Below are positions 14,667 through 23,728 of a stretch of 31,254 bases of DNA, one piece after another (position 1 is the stretch's first letter; each line of letters starts with the position of its first letter). Origin of the DNA: an uncultured Roseburia sp. (GTDB lineage Bacteria > Bacillota > Clostridia > Lachnospirales > Lachnospiraceae). The stretch spans positions 1 to 31,254 of the forward strand of contig UQNW01000028.1 in assembly GCA_900542495.1 (NCBI GenBank), in the 5' to 3' direction. The position numbers and the translations under genes are program-made. The notes under the pieces are model-generated. The model had not been told where the DNA came from. It did no database searches and saw nothing but the letters and a program-made list of their open reading frames with translations.

Positions 14667-17078
14667 TTATTCTACCTGTTCCATGAAGTACATCCGGGAG
14701 GCAAAATCCGGGAAATGTCTGACCTGTTCATTATACCCGGTGCCGCCAAATGCCTGTTTCAACTTCACTCCGGCATACATTAACGTGTCACCATATGCGC
14801 AGAAATCTTCCTGCTCACCATCCATTTTTTTCACCATAGCGATCAGATTGTGCGCAAGGGAATCCTGCCTGATATGAACCGGCGCTACTGTATTGATCAG
14901 ATCCCCGAATTCCTTAACATTGTATTTTAAACTACGGTTGTAAAAATGGTATTCTGCTTCCGGATTTAATCCTTTGGCATGATAAGATTCAAACTGCGTA
15001 TTCGGCGACACCAGCTTTTGCATCAGGAATCCGACTGCTTTTTTCTGGTCTTTTGATACACAGGTCCATTCCTGTATATTGCCAGCAGACGCTCCTAACA
15101 CACTGCCACTGGTACTTCCCTCGTCAGAGAAATTTCTTCCCCGGTAAAAAGAACCGGTCTGCAGCACTTCTCTCCACTCTTTATAAAGTGCGATCTGCGC
15201 TTTTACTGCCTCTAACTCCTCTTTTTTCATATCACAGAAGTTACACTCATATCCGCAGACACCAAACGCTGCCACCTGAAATCTTGTCTCAAGCGGTGTT
15301 ACGCGGAGTGTCTGGTGGTTCGGGCACGATGAGACGTGTGCGCTTACCACGGACATTGGATATCCGTAACTATATCCGGTCTGGATTTCTGCCCGGCACA
15401 GTGCATCGGTATCATCACTTGCCCAGATCTGTGGAAAATACGATAAGATTCCAAGATCAAAACGGTTGCCGCCGGCAGCACATCCCTCGAATAAAATATC
15501 TGGGAACCTTTCTGTAAGCTCCTTCATACAGCGGTAAAGACCGAGCACATAGCGGTGTGCCACTTCTCCCTGTCGTTCCGGTGGGAGTGCTTTCGAATAA
15601 TAATCTGTCACGATCCGGTTCATGTCCCATTTTACATAGGCAATATTCGCAGAAGAAAAAAGATTGCTCATCTGCTCAATGATATAATCCTGCACCTCTG
15701 TCCGTGTCAGATCAAGTAATCTCTGGTTTCTTCCCTCCGAATGATTTTTTCCCGGAATATCCATCGCCCAGTCCGGATGTGCCTGATAAAGTTCACTGTC
15801 TACATTGACCATTTCCGGCTCTACCCAGATTCCAAACGAAAGTCCAAGCTCATTGATTTTTTTACAGAGACCGGACACTCCATTCGGAAGTTTTTTCGCG
15901 TTTACTTTCCAGTCTCCGAGAGAGGACTGGTCATTATCCCTGTGTCCGAACCAGCCGTCATCCATGACAAAAAGCTCGATTCCTGCCTCTTTTCCTGCTT
16001 TTGCCAGTTGCAGCAGTTTTTTCTCATTGATGTCAAAATATGCTGCTTCCCAGCTGTTTAACAGAACCGGGCGCACTTTTTTCTTCCATGTTCCACGCAC
16101 AATATGTTCCCGCACAAACTGATGCATGCACTGGCTCATGCCGTTGTAACCGTCTTTGGAATAGGTCATCACTGCTTCCGGCGTCTCAAAACATTCCTCT
16201 TGCTTTAACTGCCAGCAAAAATTCTGTGGATTGATTCCAGAAACAAATCTTGTTTTTCCATAGCCGTTTACTTCCACAGCCTCATAATGATTTCCGCTGT
16301 ATACAAGATTAAAACCATAGCAGTCTCCGGCATCCTCAGTTGTCCCACGGTCGCTTAACATCACAAATGGATTTGCCCTGCTTGAGGATGTTCCGGTATA
16401 AGATGCGTTCACATACTTTCCGGCTGCCACAGGCACCTCATATTTTCGCATTTCCCTCGCCCATGCTCCGTGAAACGAAGTGAACACATAATCGGATGTC
16501 GGGAAATCGATCTGACAGCTTAATAAACGTTTTATCTGCACGGCACTCTCGCCTTCATTGATAAGCTTTGCGCTTCTCGTGATCACATCACAGTCTTCAT
16601 AGACAAAATAATGAAGCTCCAGTTTCAGTGCGGAATTGTTGTCCTTCAGCACGATACAGAGGTGTTCCACCGCATTGTTTTCATCATAGGAAGTTGGAAG
16701 TGCGTCCTCTGTCTCTCTTGCTTCCCTGCCATCGAACTGTTCAAAGGATTCATACACAAAATCCGAGGAAAAGCTTCCGTCTTCATACACCAGTTCCACA
16801 AAAGGTTCTCTGATATCGCCTTTTCCATAAGAAGACATTTCCAGACACAGATCCTCTAATGCATAGGTATCGTGCTCTTTATCATAAACACAACTGTTGC
16901 CCGGCTGGAAGGTATGTTTTTCGATCAATGGAGTGATCGCATTTTCGTCAAGCGGTTCCCTGACATGGATTTTTCTTCCATAGTAGAGGTGTTCGAGTTG
17001 TCCGGTTGGCAGTTTTCGAAATGCATAGGTTGTGTTTGCGGTATGCAAAACGAAAATTTCATTCGATATCTGAATCAT
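14667..17078 (-). CDS. Alpha-galactosidase, GH36
   Basis: An 803-residue glycoside hydrolase removing terminal alpha-1,6-galactose from raffinose-type sugars. An N-terminal beta-sandwich precedes the (beta/alpha)8 barrel. Signature strands are VMDDGWFGHRDND (about 371-383), then KWDMN with nucleophile D485, and WASDDTDA with acid/base D555. CAAGGNRFD and GAHVS-like SAHVSSCPNHQT are also family motifs. There is no signal peptide, so it works on imported oligosaccharide. AAAGGAG precedes the ATG. It is the last gene of the galactoside operon and is separated from the transporter by repeat copy B, which fills the gap. Confidence 0.93.
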   Translation of the reverse strand: MIQISNEIFVLHTANTTYAFRKLPTGQLEHLYYGRKIHVREPLDENAITPLIEKHTFQPGNSCVYDKEHDTYALEDLCLEMSSYGKGDIREPFVELVYEDGSFSSDFVYESFEQFDGREARETEDALPTSYDENNAVEHLCIVLKDNNSALKLELHYFVYEDCDVITRSAKLINEGESAVQIKRLLSCQIDFPTSDYVFTSFHGAWAREMRKYEVPVAAGKYVNASYTGTSSSRANPFVMLSDRGTTEDAGDCYGFNLVYSGNHYEAVEVNGYGKTRFVSGINPQNFCWQLKQEECFETPEAVMTYSKDGYNGMSQCMHQFVREHIVRGTWKKKVRPVLLNSWEAAYFDINEKKLLQLAKAGKEAGIELFVMDDGWFGHRDNDQSSLGDWKVNAKKLPNGVSGLCKKINELGLSFGIWVEPEMVNVDSELYQAHPDWAMDIPGKNHSEGRNQRLLDLTRTEVQDYIIEQMSNLFSSANIAYVKWDMNRIVTDYYSKALPPERQGEVAHRYVLGLYRCMKELTERFPDILFEGCAAGGNRFDLGILSYFPQIWASDDTDALCRAEIQTGYSYGYPMSVVSAHVSSCPNHQTLRVTPLETRFQVAAFGVCGYECNFCDMKKEELEAVKAQIALYKEWREVLQTGSFYRGRNFSDEGSTSGSVLGASAGNIQEWTCVSKDQKKAVGFLMQKLVSPNTQFESYHAKGLNPEAEYHFYNRSLKYNVKEFGDLINTVAPVHIRQDSLAHNLIAMVKKMDGEQEDFCAYGDTLMYAGVKLKQAFGGTGYNEQVRHFPDFASRMYFMEQVE

Positions 17079-17100
17079 GTTTTTCTCCTTTTCGATAGTT

Positions 17101-17334
17101 GTGCGAAACTCTAATTTACGTTATGAATGTTGTGAAAATGCAACAAAATTTTCGAAGACACGCTTTCGCTATGTGTCACTCGCAACGGTACTAACAAGCT
17201 ATCTTTCGCAGTTCGTTCCTGATAAATCAGAACGAACTACAAAAGCTACCTTCTAAGTACCGGCGGTTCCCCAATGTCTTCTCAATCTTTTGTTGTATTT
17301 CCACAACTTAATTTACTTTTTATAAGTTTCGCAA
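17101..17334. repeat. 234-bp MITE-like palindromic element, copy B
   Basis: This copy is inverted relative to the one at 7873-8111. The ends GCGAAACT (17103-17110) and AGTTTCGC (17325-17332) pair. Inner inverted repeats with GAAGACAC and GTCTTCTCAATCTTTTGTTG match copy A. The core GGGGAACCGCCGGT is almost unchanged. The central palindrome AGTTCGTT...CTGAT-aa-ATCAG-AACGAACT is longer than in copy A, with base changes on both arms that keep pairing. It contains no ORF. It occupies essentially the entire interval between the transporter stop and the alpha-galactosidase ribosome binding site. Confidence 0.82.
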
Positions 17335-17345
17335 TTTGTCTTACT

Positions 17346-18761
17346 TCAATTTGTTTGATGCTTTTTTTCTAATTCAGTCGAAATCTCATTCAGTTTCGAA
17401 TCCGTCAGGATGTAATGTTTTTTGAATACTATGAATCCAATGAACAGCACTACGATTGGAATGAGTGTCATGGATAAGCGGAGTCCCATGCGGGAGGAGG
17501 CTGCGATTGGTTCGGTCACTACGGCTTCTTTATTGGAACTGATATGGAAAACAAACAGTACCATGGAAGATAAGAAACCTGCGATTCCGGATGCAAGTTT
17601 TACTACAAATGTCTGCATGGAGAAGATGACAGATTCATCTCGTCTGTTGTTTTTGTATTCACCATAATCAACGGTGTTTGCCAAAAATATGGTAATAATA
17701 ACGTTTAACACACCAACTGCTGCCATGATCAGGGCTGCCGGAATGAACAGCCATACAACAGAGCTTGTTCCGGTTGCAGAGATAATGATGATCAGAATGT
17801 ATCCGGTCACAGCCATTGCAAAACAGGTGTAGAAAATTTTGATCGTATCCATGAATTTACGCAATACCGGGAACAGAATCATCATGGCTAAAATCTGGCA
17901 GCCACCACCTACCATATTAAACCATGTAAAATCTGCCTGATAGGTGCTTGGGCTGAAATCGTATTTTAAGAAAAAGTAAACTAACTGCTGTGTGATGTAT
18001 AAAGCGGTATTGATCATAACAATTGCAACTACAACCGTCATTGCCTGATCATTCTGGATCAATGCCTTAAACATCTCTCCGATCGTTGCACTTTTCATGT
18101 CGACCGTTGATTTTTCCTTGATGCATAAGCAGGTGATCAGTATAAAGATGACGAATAAAACCGCAATGATCAATGCAAATTTGCTGTATCCGATCCGGTT
18201 GATCTCATTGTCTGTTGTTCCGCCGAATGCTTTTCCAAGAGCCGCAACACTCACGACTGTGACAATGGATACCAGTGCAGAACCAACACCTGCGCAGGAA
18301 CGTGCGAATGCAGATAAGCCCTCTCTCTCTTTTCCTGCCTCTGTGAATGCCGGAACCATGCTCCAGAACGGAATATCCATCATGGTATAAGTCATTCCCC
18401 ACAAAGTATATGTAACGGATGCGTATGCTACCAAGCCTGCACCATTTAATTCCGGTGGAATGGTGAACATCAGATAAAGTACCACTGCGTTTGTGATCGT
18501 ACCGACTAATAACCACGGACGGAATTTTCCCCATCTGGTCTTCGTCTTAGCGACCAGCACTCCCATGATTGGATCGTTAAATGCATCAAATACACGCGCA
18601 GCCATTAAAAGTACTGCGATTGCTGCCGCACTGATCCCCATAACATCCAGAAAATAAATTGAAATGTAACTTGCGGAAAGCATATAGACCATATCCTTTC
18701 CTACAGCCCCGATTCCGTAGGCAAATCGTTCTTTGCCGGTTAATTTATTCTTTGCTTCCAT
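17346..18761 (-). CDS. GPH-family (MelB-like) sugar:cation symporter
   Basis: A 471-residue membrane protein with about twelve hydrophobic segments. It belongs to the glycoside-pentoside-hexuronide:cation symporters. The N-terminal KERFAYGIGAVGKDMVY, the loop AFNDPIMGVLVAKTKTRWGKFRPWLL and MDIPFWSMVPAFT are the family's diagnostic motifs. In this context it most likely imports an alpha- or beta-galactoside for the flanking GH36 and GH2 enzymes; the true substrate cannot be read from sequence. AAGGAG lies upstream of the ATG. It follows the GT-B-like gene by 35 nt. Confidence 0.92.
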   Translation of the reverse strand: MEAKNKLTGKERFAYGIGAVGKDMVYMLSASYISIYFLDVMGISAAAIAVLLMAARVFDAFNDPIMGVLVAKTKTRWGKFRPWLLVGTITNAVVLYLMFTIPPELNGAGLVAYASVTYTLWGMTYTMMDIPFWSMVPAFTEAGKEREGLSAFARSCAGVGSALVSIVTVVSVAALGKAFGGTTDNEINRIGYSKFALIIAVLFVIFILITCLCIKEKSTVDMKSATIGEMFKALIQNDQAMTVVVAIVMINTALYITQQLVYFFLKYDFSPSTYQADFTWFNMVGGGCQILAMMILFPVLRKFMDTIKIFYTCFAMAVTGYILIIIISATGTSSVVWLFIPAALIMAAVGVLNVIITIFLANTVDYGEYKNNRRDESVIFSMQTFVVKLASGIAGFLSSMVLFVFHISSNKEAVVTEPIAASSRMGLRLSMTLIPIVVLFIGFIVFKKHYILTDSKLNEISTELEKKHQTN

Positions 18762-18796
18762 TGTAAAAATCTCCTTTTTATATTCTCCACTGCTTT

Positions 18797-20299
18797 TTAT
18801 TTATTCTTTAATCCCATTGCAAGTTCTACAACTTTATAGGCTCCGTCATAAAGTCCTGCCACCTTATTTGTCTCAATGTTGTGGCACATGTCGATCAAAA
18901 ACTGGTCATCCTTTAAGAATAATTCCAGTATCTGGATCGTATGTGGAATATCGCGGCACTCCAAGGTTCCGTCTCCGACCTCTGCGGAATGGATTGCACC
19001 CCACATCTCATGCTTTCCTACACGGCGGATGAAAAGCTTTGGAACCGGATAAAATGCAAGTTCACTCGGCTTTGTCACAAGAACATCACAGCTTCTCATA
19101 AGAAGGTTGGTACAGTAGACTGCCTCAAAAATATTTTTGTGCCAGAAACCATGGATTCCCTCGATCTCCTCTTTTTCATCCAACGCTTTTTTTGCAAACT
19201 TTTCGGTGTCTGTCCAGTTATCAAAATGCTCTGTCGCATATTTTTTCATTTCAGGAATCTCTGCGATCAGTGCATCCCATACATTTTTATAATCTCCGAC
19301 ATTGACATACAATGCAGCCTGTTTTTTCTCAATGTATGGAAGCAGGTATTTGATAATCGCTGCAAATATCTCCTTCTGTGCTCCTGCACCTCCAATAGTC
19401 AACAGGAAACGCATTGGTTTTCCGTTTTCTTTTCTCCGGATACGTGCTGCACAGTCTGCCTCGATTCCCTGCACAAGTTCATGGTCAATGTAATGACCTG
19501 TGTATACAAGGCTGTCCGCCGGCATTGGCCGGTTTACTTTTTCCTTGTTCATCCCGTTTAAAATCCGATATCCCATATAGGAATTATGGCACTGGATCGT
19601 ATGCACGCTTCCCTCGGATAAATGCAATGCCATTGGCCAGTTATCCGGGATCGCATTGACCACATATTTCATTCCGGCGTGAATGGCAGCCTGCGCCGGC
19701 CAGACATGAGTTCCGATCACCGGGATGTCTTTTGGCACATTGCGGTAAACCGGAGCCATTAACTCTGCGTTTTTCTGATCTGCCGCATTATATGATAACG
19801 CGCGGAACCCTTCATAGTTCATTGGCTCCCAGACTAACTTGTTAAAAATCGGATTTTGGGAAAGTCTTGAGCCGAGCGAGTAAAGATCGTTCTGCGCCCC
19901 GATCACTTTCGTACAGGTCGTCTCTCCATAAGAATTTAAGTCCATCCAGTATGGTGTGTATCCGAGTGCTTTCGCTGCCGATGCCATTGCCATGGAAATA
20001 CGGTAATGACCAAATCCCATACGGATATTTCCGACAATGATTCCTTTTTCCGTATCAAATTCGCCGCCTTCGGCATGCGCATCTGCATCATAATGGGCGT
20101 TTTCTGCGAGATTGCCTACCAAAATGTTATAAACGCCTAAGGAATCGCCGATATACCGGTTCTTTTCAATGGTCACTGGATAATCTTTTGTTGAATCATC
20201 CCCGAACTTTTTCATGTATTTCTTTTTGGATTTTAATGCTTTTTTGTAAACTTTTTCCGGCATCTCATTGTCAAAAATCACTTTTGATCTGTCTGTCAT
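18797..20299 (-). CDS. Putative GT-B-fold glycosyltransferase-like protein, unknown function
   Basis: A 500-residue cytoplasmic protein I do not recognise as a characterised enzyme. Residues 86-110, GIIVGNIRMGFGHYRISMA and following, resemble the N-terminal glycine-rich loop and GHxR/K motif of MurG/MGDG-synthase-type glycosyltransferases. The C-terminal half has LLTIGGAGAQKE and later VTKPSELAFYPVPKLFI, resembling the nucleotide-sugar side of the same fold. The first 80 residues are lysine-rich and then acidic, without homology I can see. It lies between the beta-galactosidase and the transporter in one operon, so a role in handling the imported sugar or a glycoside product is inferred. It could equally be a phosphorylase-like or lipid-linked transferase. 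Confidence 0.6.
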   Translation of the reverse strand: MTDRSKVIFDNEMPEKVYKKALKSKKKYMKKFGDDSTKDYPVTIEKNRYIGDSLGVYNILVGNLAENAHYDADAHAEGGEFDTEKGIIVGNIRMGFGHYRISMAMASAAKALGYTPYWMDLNSYGETTCTKVIGAQNDLYSLGSRLSQNPIFNKLVWEPMNYEGFRALSYNAADQKNAELMAPVYRNVPKDIPVIGTHVWPAQAAIHAGMKYVVNAIPDNWPMALHLSEGSVHTIQCHNSYMGYRILNGMNKEKVNRPMPADSLVYTGHYIDHELVQGIEADCAARIRRKENGKPMRFLLTIGGAGAQKEIFAAIIKYLLPYIEKKQAALYVNVGDYKNVWDALIAEIPEMKKYATEHFDNWTDTEKFAKKALDEKEEIEGIHGFWHKNIFEAVYCTNLLMRSCDVLVTKPSELAFYPVPKLFIRRVGKHEMWGAIHSAEVGDGTLECRDIPHTIQILELFLKDDQFLIDMCHNIETNKVAGLYDGAYKVVELAMGLKNK

Positions 20300-20363
20300 C
20301 TTTTTTCCCTTTCCAACAAACTTTCTATTTCATTTTCTTTAAATTGTTCCATTCAGTACACAT

Positions 20364-22814
20364 TTAGTTATTTTTGAGTTTCGCAATTTCATCCCTTTGT
20401 ACCGTGAATCCGATTTTAATTTCGTTTTCGCCATCGTGTATGATAAGCGCCGCCTTCTGTGGTTCCCCTGCGGCAGTTTTTTTAGTCTTTACATAGGTGC
20501 CTCCCATTCCGCCCTGCAACGAAACAATCTTTGGTCCGATCACCTCGATTGGTCCTTCCGTCTCAAACGTGAGCGGATCATTATAAAATGGAAGAATGTT
20601 TCCGTGTTCGTCCTGCGCCTGGATTCGGACTGCCGCCACATCATAGCTTTCTTTTTCCACCAGATTTTCATGATCTGCAACAACGGAAAGTTTGCGCTCC
20701 GTCATCGGCTCTTTGATGATCGTCTTTACCACGCGTTCCTGCCCGGTCGCCGGATCGACCATGACTGCCTCAAAATGATACGTTGTGGATGTACCACCCC
20801 AGTCACCTATATACTTATTGTATAACCGCACAGCTTCTTCCATATTCATGTGATACCGCAGGATCATCCATGCGCCTGTCAGGTAAATGGATTTTGGAAG
20901 TCTTGCAAATCCAAACCTTGCAAATGCATTCAAGGCTTTTTTCACACCAGCTTCCTGCCCCGGTTTCATGTGCTCCTCTCTCAAAGCATCCCCGATAAAA
21001 TCATCGATCAGGATTGGGTCATGCTTTAAATATTTATAAGGAGAATCCGCTGCACTGTATTCCTTGATAAACCGGTCATTTTTAAACATCCGTACCTTAT
21101 CTGCATTTGTAAAAATATAGGTTTCTCCACGGTTACATCCCGGATGCTCTCCAATATCCATCGAAGAACTCAGTTCCAGCACCGGCTCTTTCTCCTGCTG
21201 GCTTGCATAGATCACTGCCGCCAGTTTCGGATTGCGGAACATATCAAGCACACCATGATAACAGATACGGTCGCCACTGCCGAAATCTTTGTGTGTATTG
21301 TAATCGAACATACACCAGCCAAAGCATCCGGCAATATCCTCATTTTCCGCTACAGCATTTAAAACATTTGCATGCCGGAGTGCATGCTCTACCCGGTGTT
21401 CTTCCCAGTCAAATGCTTTCGTCGGATACATATGTCCGTTAAATTCACTGATCAGATATGGTTTTTCCATATCCGAAGTCACATTCTTTTTCGGCTCACA
21501 TCCCTTTGCTTTTCCGTCATGTACAAAATCATTGTAGGTGTATACATCCTCTAACAGGCTGCTTTTCCTGTTCGCGCGGACACCGCCTGTCGGTCTTGAA
21601 TCATCCAGCTCATGTGCTGCCGCATTTGTCCGCCTGTAAAATTCATCATCATCCTGCGATTCATTGATCCGGACACCCCACAGGATGATCGACGTATGAT
21701 TGCGGTACTGTTTTACCATGTCCTTTACATTTTCCACTGCCTGATCTTTCCAGGCTGCATCACCGATATGCTGCCAGCCCGGTATCTCTGTAAAAACAAG
21801 GAGCCCGATCTCATCGCACCGCTCGATAAAGTAATGCGACTGCGGATAATGGGAAGTCCGCACGGCATTGACACCGAGCTCCCGCTTTAAAATATCCGCA
21901 TCCAGCCGCTGCATGGAACGTGGCATGGCATATCCGACATATGGATAACTCTGATGCCGGTTCAGACCGCGGAGTTTTATTTTTTCACCATTCAGATAAA
22001 ATCCGTCTTTTAAAAATTCTGCCTTGCGAAAGCCAACCCGGTTAATTCTCTCATCCATCAGCTTTCCGTCACAGATCAGCTCTGTCTTCACCTCATAAAG
22101 TTCCGGTTTTTCCAGATCCCACAGGATCACATTCTCGACCGGGTAGGAAAGCTGCATCGTGCTGCCGGAGATTTCACTCTCCCCCAACGGCTGAAACTCT
22201 CCCGTCTTTTTATTCTTCAGGCTCTGCTTTAAGAACAATCCCTCCTGCGTCCTTGAAACAGCCACCTCGGAGATCAGCTCTGCACTTCCTTTTTTCACAT
22301 CCGAAATTTTTGTCTTGATAAAAATATCTTCGATATAATCTGTGTTTTTGATATCGAGATAGACATCCCGGTAAATTCCGCCATAAGTCATGTAGTCGAT
22401 CACGTAACCAAATGGCGGGATATTTAAATCTTCCCTGCTGTTCACCTTTACCACAAGGATATTTTTTTCGCCATACAAAAGTTCACTGCTGATATCCATG
22501 GTAAAGGCGGTGTACCCACAATGGTGTTCTCCCACTTTTTTCCCATTCAAAAACACTTCGCTGTCATGGGCTGCGCCATCGATCGTCAGTAAAATCTTTT
22601 TCCCTTCCCACGCTTTCTCTGCCTCAATGATTCTCCGATAACCGCTTATCATCTGATAACAGTGTTCGTCAAAATAATGGAGCGGTGTTTCCCTGCACGT
22701 ATGCGGAAGCCTTACCTCCTGCATGGCGCTGTCATCATAATCTGCCGCTGTCAGGTTCATCTCAAACTGTTCCGTAAATTTCCAGTCATCATTCAAATAA
22801 ATACGTTCCGACAT
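20364..22814 (-). CDS. Beta-galactosidase-type glycoside hydrolase, GH2
   Basis: An 816-residue enzyme with the GH2 order: sugar-binding jelly roll, immunoglobulin-like domain, TIM barrel, then C-terminal beta domains. The start of the barrel is LRGLNRHQSYPYVGYAMP. The acid/base is E385 in LWGVRINESQD, and the nucleophile is E457 in LISEFNGHMYP. VRTSHYPQSHYF is another family hallmark. No signal peptide is seen. The start MSERIYLNDDWKF was chosen because GAGG lies 8 nt upstream and the family begins this way; the frame opens 13 codons earlier. It follows the TetR gene by 80 nt. Specificity (galactosidase versus glucuronidase or mannosidase) is inferred mainly from the neighbours. Confidence 0.88.
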   Translation of the reverse strand: MSERIYLNDDWKFTEQFEMNLTAADYDDSAMQEVRLPHTCRETPLHYFDEHCYQMISGYRRIIEAEKAWEGKKILLTIDGAAHDSEVFLNGKKVGEHHCGYTAFTMDISSELLYGEKNILVVKVNSREDLNIPPFGYVIDYMTYGGIYRDVYLDIKNTDYIEDIFIKTKISDVKKGSAELISEVAVSRTQEGLFLKQSLKNKKTGEFQPLGESEISGSTMQLSYPVENVILWDLEKPELYEVKTELICDGKLMDERINRVGFRKAEFLKDGFYLNGEKIKLRGLNRHQSYPYVGYAMPRSMQRLDADILKRELGVNAVRTSHYPQSHYFIERCDEIGLLVFTEIPGWQHIGDAAWKDQAVENVKDMVKQYRNHTSIILWGVRINESQDDDEFYRRTNAAAHELDDSRPTGGVRANRKSSLLEDVYTYNDFVHDGKAKGCEPKKNVTSDMEKPYLISEFNGHMYPTKAFDWEEHRVEHALRHANVLNAVAENEDIAGCFGWCMFDYNTHKDFGSGDRICYHGVLDMFRNPKLAAVIYASQQEKEPVLELSSSMDIGEHPGCNRGETYIFTNADKVRMFKNDRFIKEYSAADSPYKYLKHDPILIDDFIGDALREEHMKPGQEAGVKKALNAFARFGFARLPKSIYLTGAWMILRYHMNMEEAVRLYNKYIGDWGGTSTTYHFEAVMVDPATGQERVVKTIIKEPMTERKLSVVADHENLVEKESYDVAAVRIQAQDEHGNILPFYNDPLTFETEGPIEVIGPKIVSLQGGMGGTYVKTKKTAAGEPQKAALIIHDGENEIKIGFTVQRDEIAKLKNN

Positions 22815-22894
22815 TTTCTCATCCTCTTCCTTTTTATGAATAAGTAGCTGCACAGTTCAAATCTGTGTTATGAAAATTGCTGCGTTTTTCTCTC

Positions 22895-23458
22895 TTACTT
22901 CGTCTGTATGATTCCGTCCACAAGGATGTTCACCACTTCCTCTAGTGCATCGTTATATGAGATCTGGTTTGTGATCAGAACATCTCTCTGGAAAAACTGT
23001 TCGATCGTCGCCTCTAACATGGTCTTTATGATCGGTATTTTAATCGGTCGAACCGTTCCCTCTCGGATTCCCTGCTGAATGAGTGCGATCGTTGTCTCCC
23101 AGCCGGTCTCTAACCTCTGTTCCACTTTTTTATAAATCTTCGGGTACTTGTCCTTTAACAGATATAGCTGCCTGAAATCAATGTCCCGGTAACTCTCAGG
23201 GAGAACTCCTAAGATTGCCCTGATCTTTCCGATCGTATCTAATGATGTATCGGCAAGTACTTTCTGCTCGCTCTCCTTGATCGAATCAAAACAGTAATCT
23301 ACCATTTCTGACACAAGCGAATTTTTATCCTGAAATACGGTATAAATCGTTTTCTTACTGATTCCAAGTAAGGCTGCGATATCATCCATTGTGAACTTTA
23401 ACCCTTTTTTATTAAATGCCTGAATGGTTCCCTCTAAAATTGATTCCCGTAATTCCAT
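22895..23458 (-). CDS. TetR/AcrR-family transcriptional regulator
   Basis: A 187-residue regulator. The N-terminal helix-turn-helix reads FTMDDIAALLGISKKTIYTVFQDKNSLV, the standard TetR DNA-binding block. The rest is a helical ligand-binding and dimerisation domain without an identifiable ligand. AAAGGAG lies 5 nt upstream of the chosen ATG at 23456-23458. It is the first gene of the galactoside operon. Inverted TTTCCA/TGGAAA repeats around its promoter are candidate binding sites, so it probably represses itself and the downstream genes. Confidence 0.9.
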   Translation of the reverse strand: MELRESILEGTIQAFNKKGLKFTMDDIAALLGISKKTIYTVFQDKNSLVSEMVDYCFDSIKESEQKVLADTSLDTIGKIRAILGVLPESYRDIDFRQLYLLKDKYPKIYKKVEQRLETGWETTIALIQQGIREGTVRPIKIPIIKTMLEATIEQFFQRDVLITNQISYNDALEEVVNILVDGIIQTK

Positions 23459-23533
23459 AACTGCTCCTTTTTCCGCCAAACGTTCCTTCTTTTCGGTACT
23501 TCCTTAATTCTCATGGTTTCTGTTGTCTTCATC

Positions 23534-23651
23534 GTTTCCATTTTTTCATTGGAAACTCTTTTTATCATTTCCGTTTCCATTATTGTAGCACTTCCCTGTA
23601 AAGCCTACAAGAAACTACTTTCACAAAAACAGTTTCCATTTTTTGTGGAAA
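23534..23651. promoter_or_regulatory. Cluster of TTTCCA/TGGAAA operator-like sites
   Basis: GTTTCCA-N9-TGGAAAC at 23534-23556, a single GTTTCCA at 23573-23579, and TTTCCA-N7-TGGAAA at 23633-23651. They flank the TetR promoter on both sides, and the last also lies just before the larC promoter. This arrangement would allow looping or blocking by the neighbouring TetR protein. Binding is inferred. Confidence 0.6.
23582..23610 (-). promoter_or_regulatory. Promoter of the TetR-galactoside operon
   Basis: TTGTAG (complement of 23605-23610), a 17-nt spacer, and TACAAT (complement of 23582-23587). It starts a leader of about 115 nt that runs through the first operator pair. Confidence 0.6.
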
Positions 23652-23668
23652 TGTACTAATGAAGCTGC

Positions 23669-23697
23669 TTGCATCCCGTAAAAAAATCTAATAATAT
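23669..23697 (+). promoter_or_regulatory. Promoter of larC
   Basis: TTGCAT (23669-23674), a 17-nt spacer and TAATAT (23692-23697), about 25 nt before the ribosome binding site AAAGGA of larC. Confidence 0.6.
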
Positions 23698-23728
23698 AAA
23701 GGTGAGATTGTAAGAAAGGATTTTGTTT

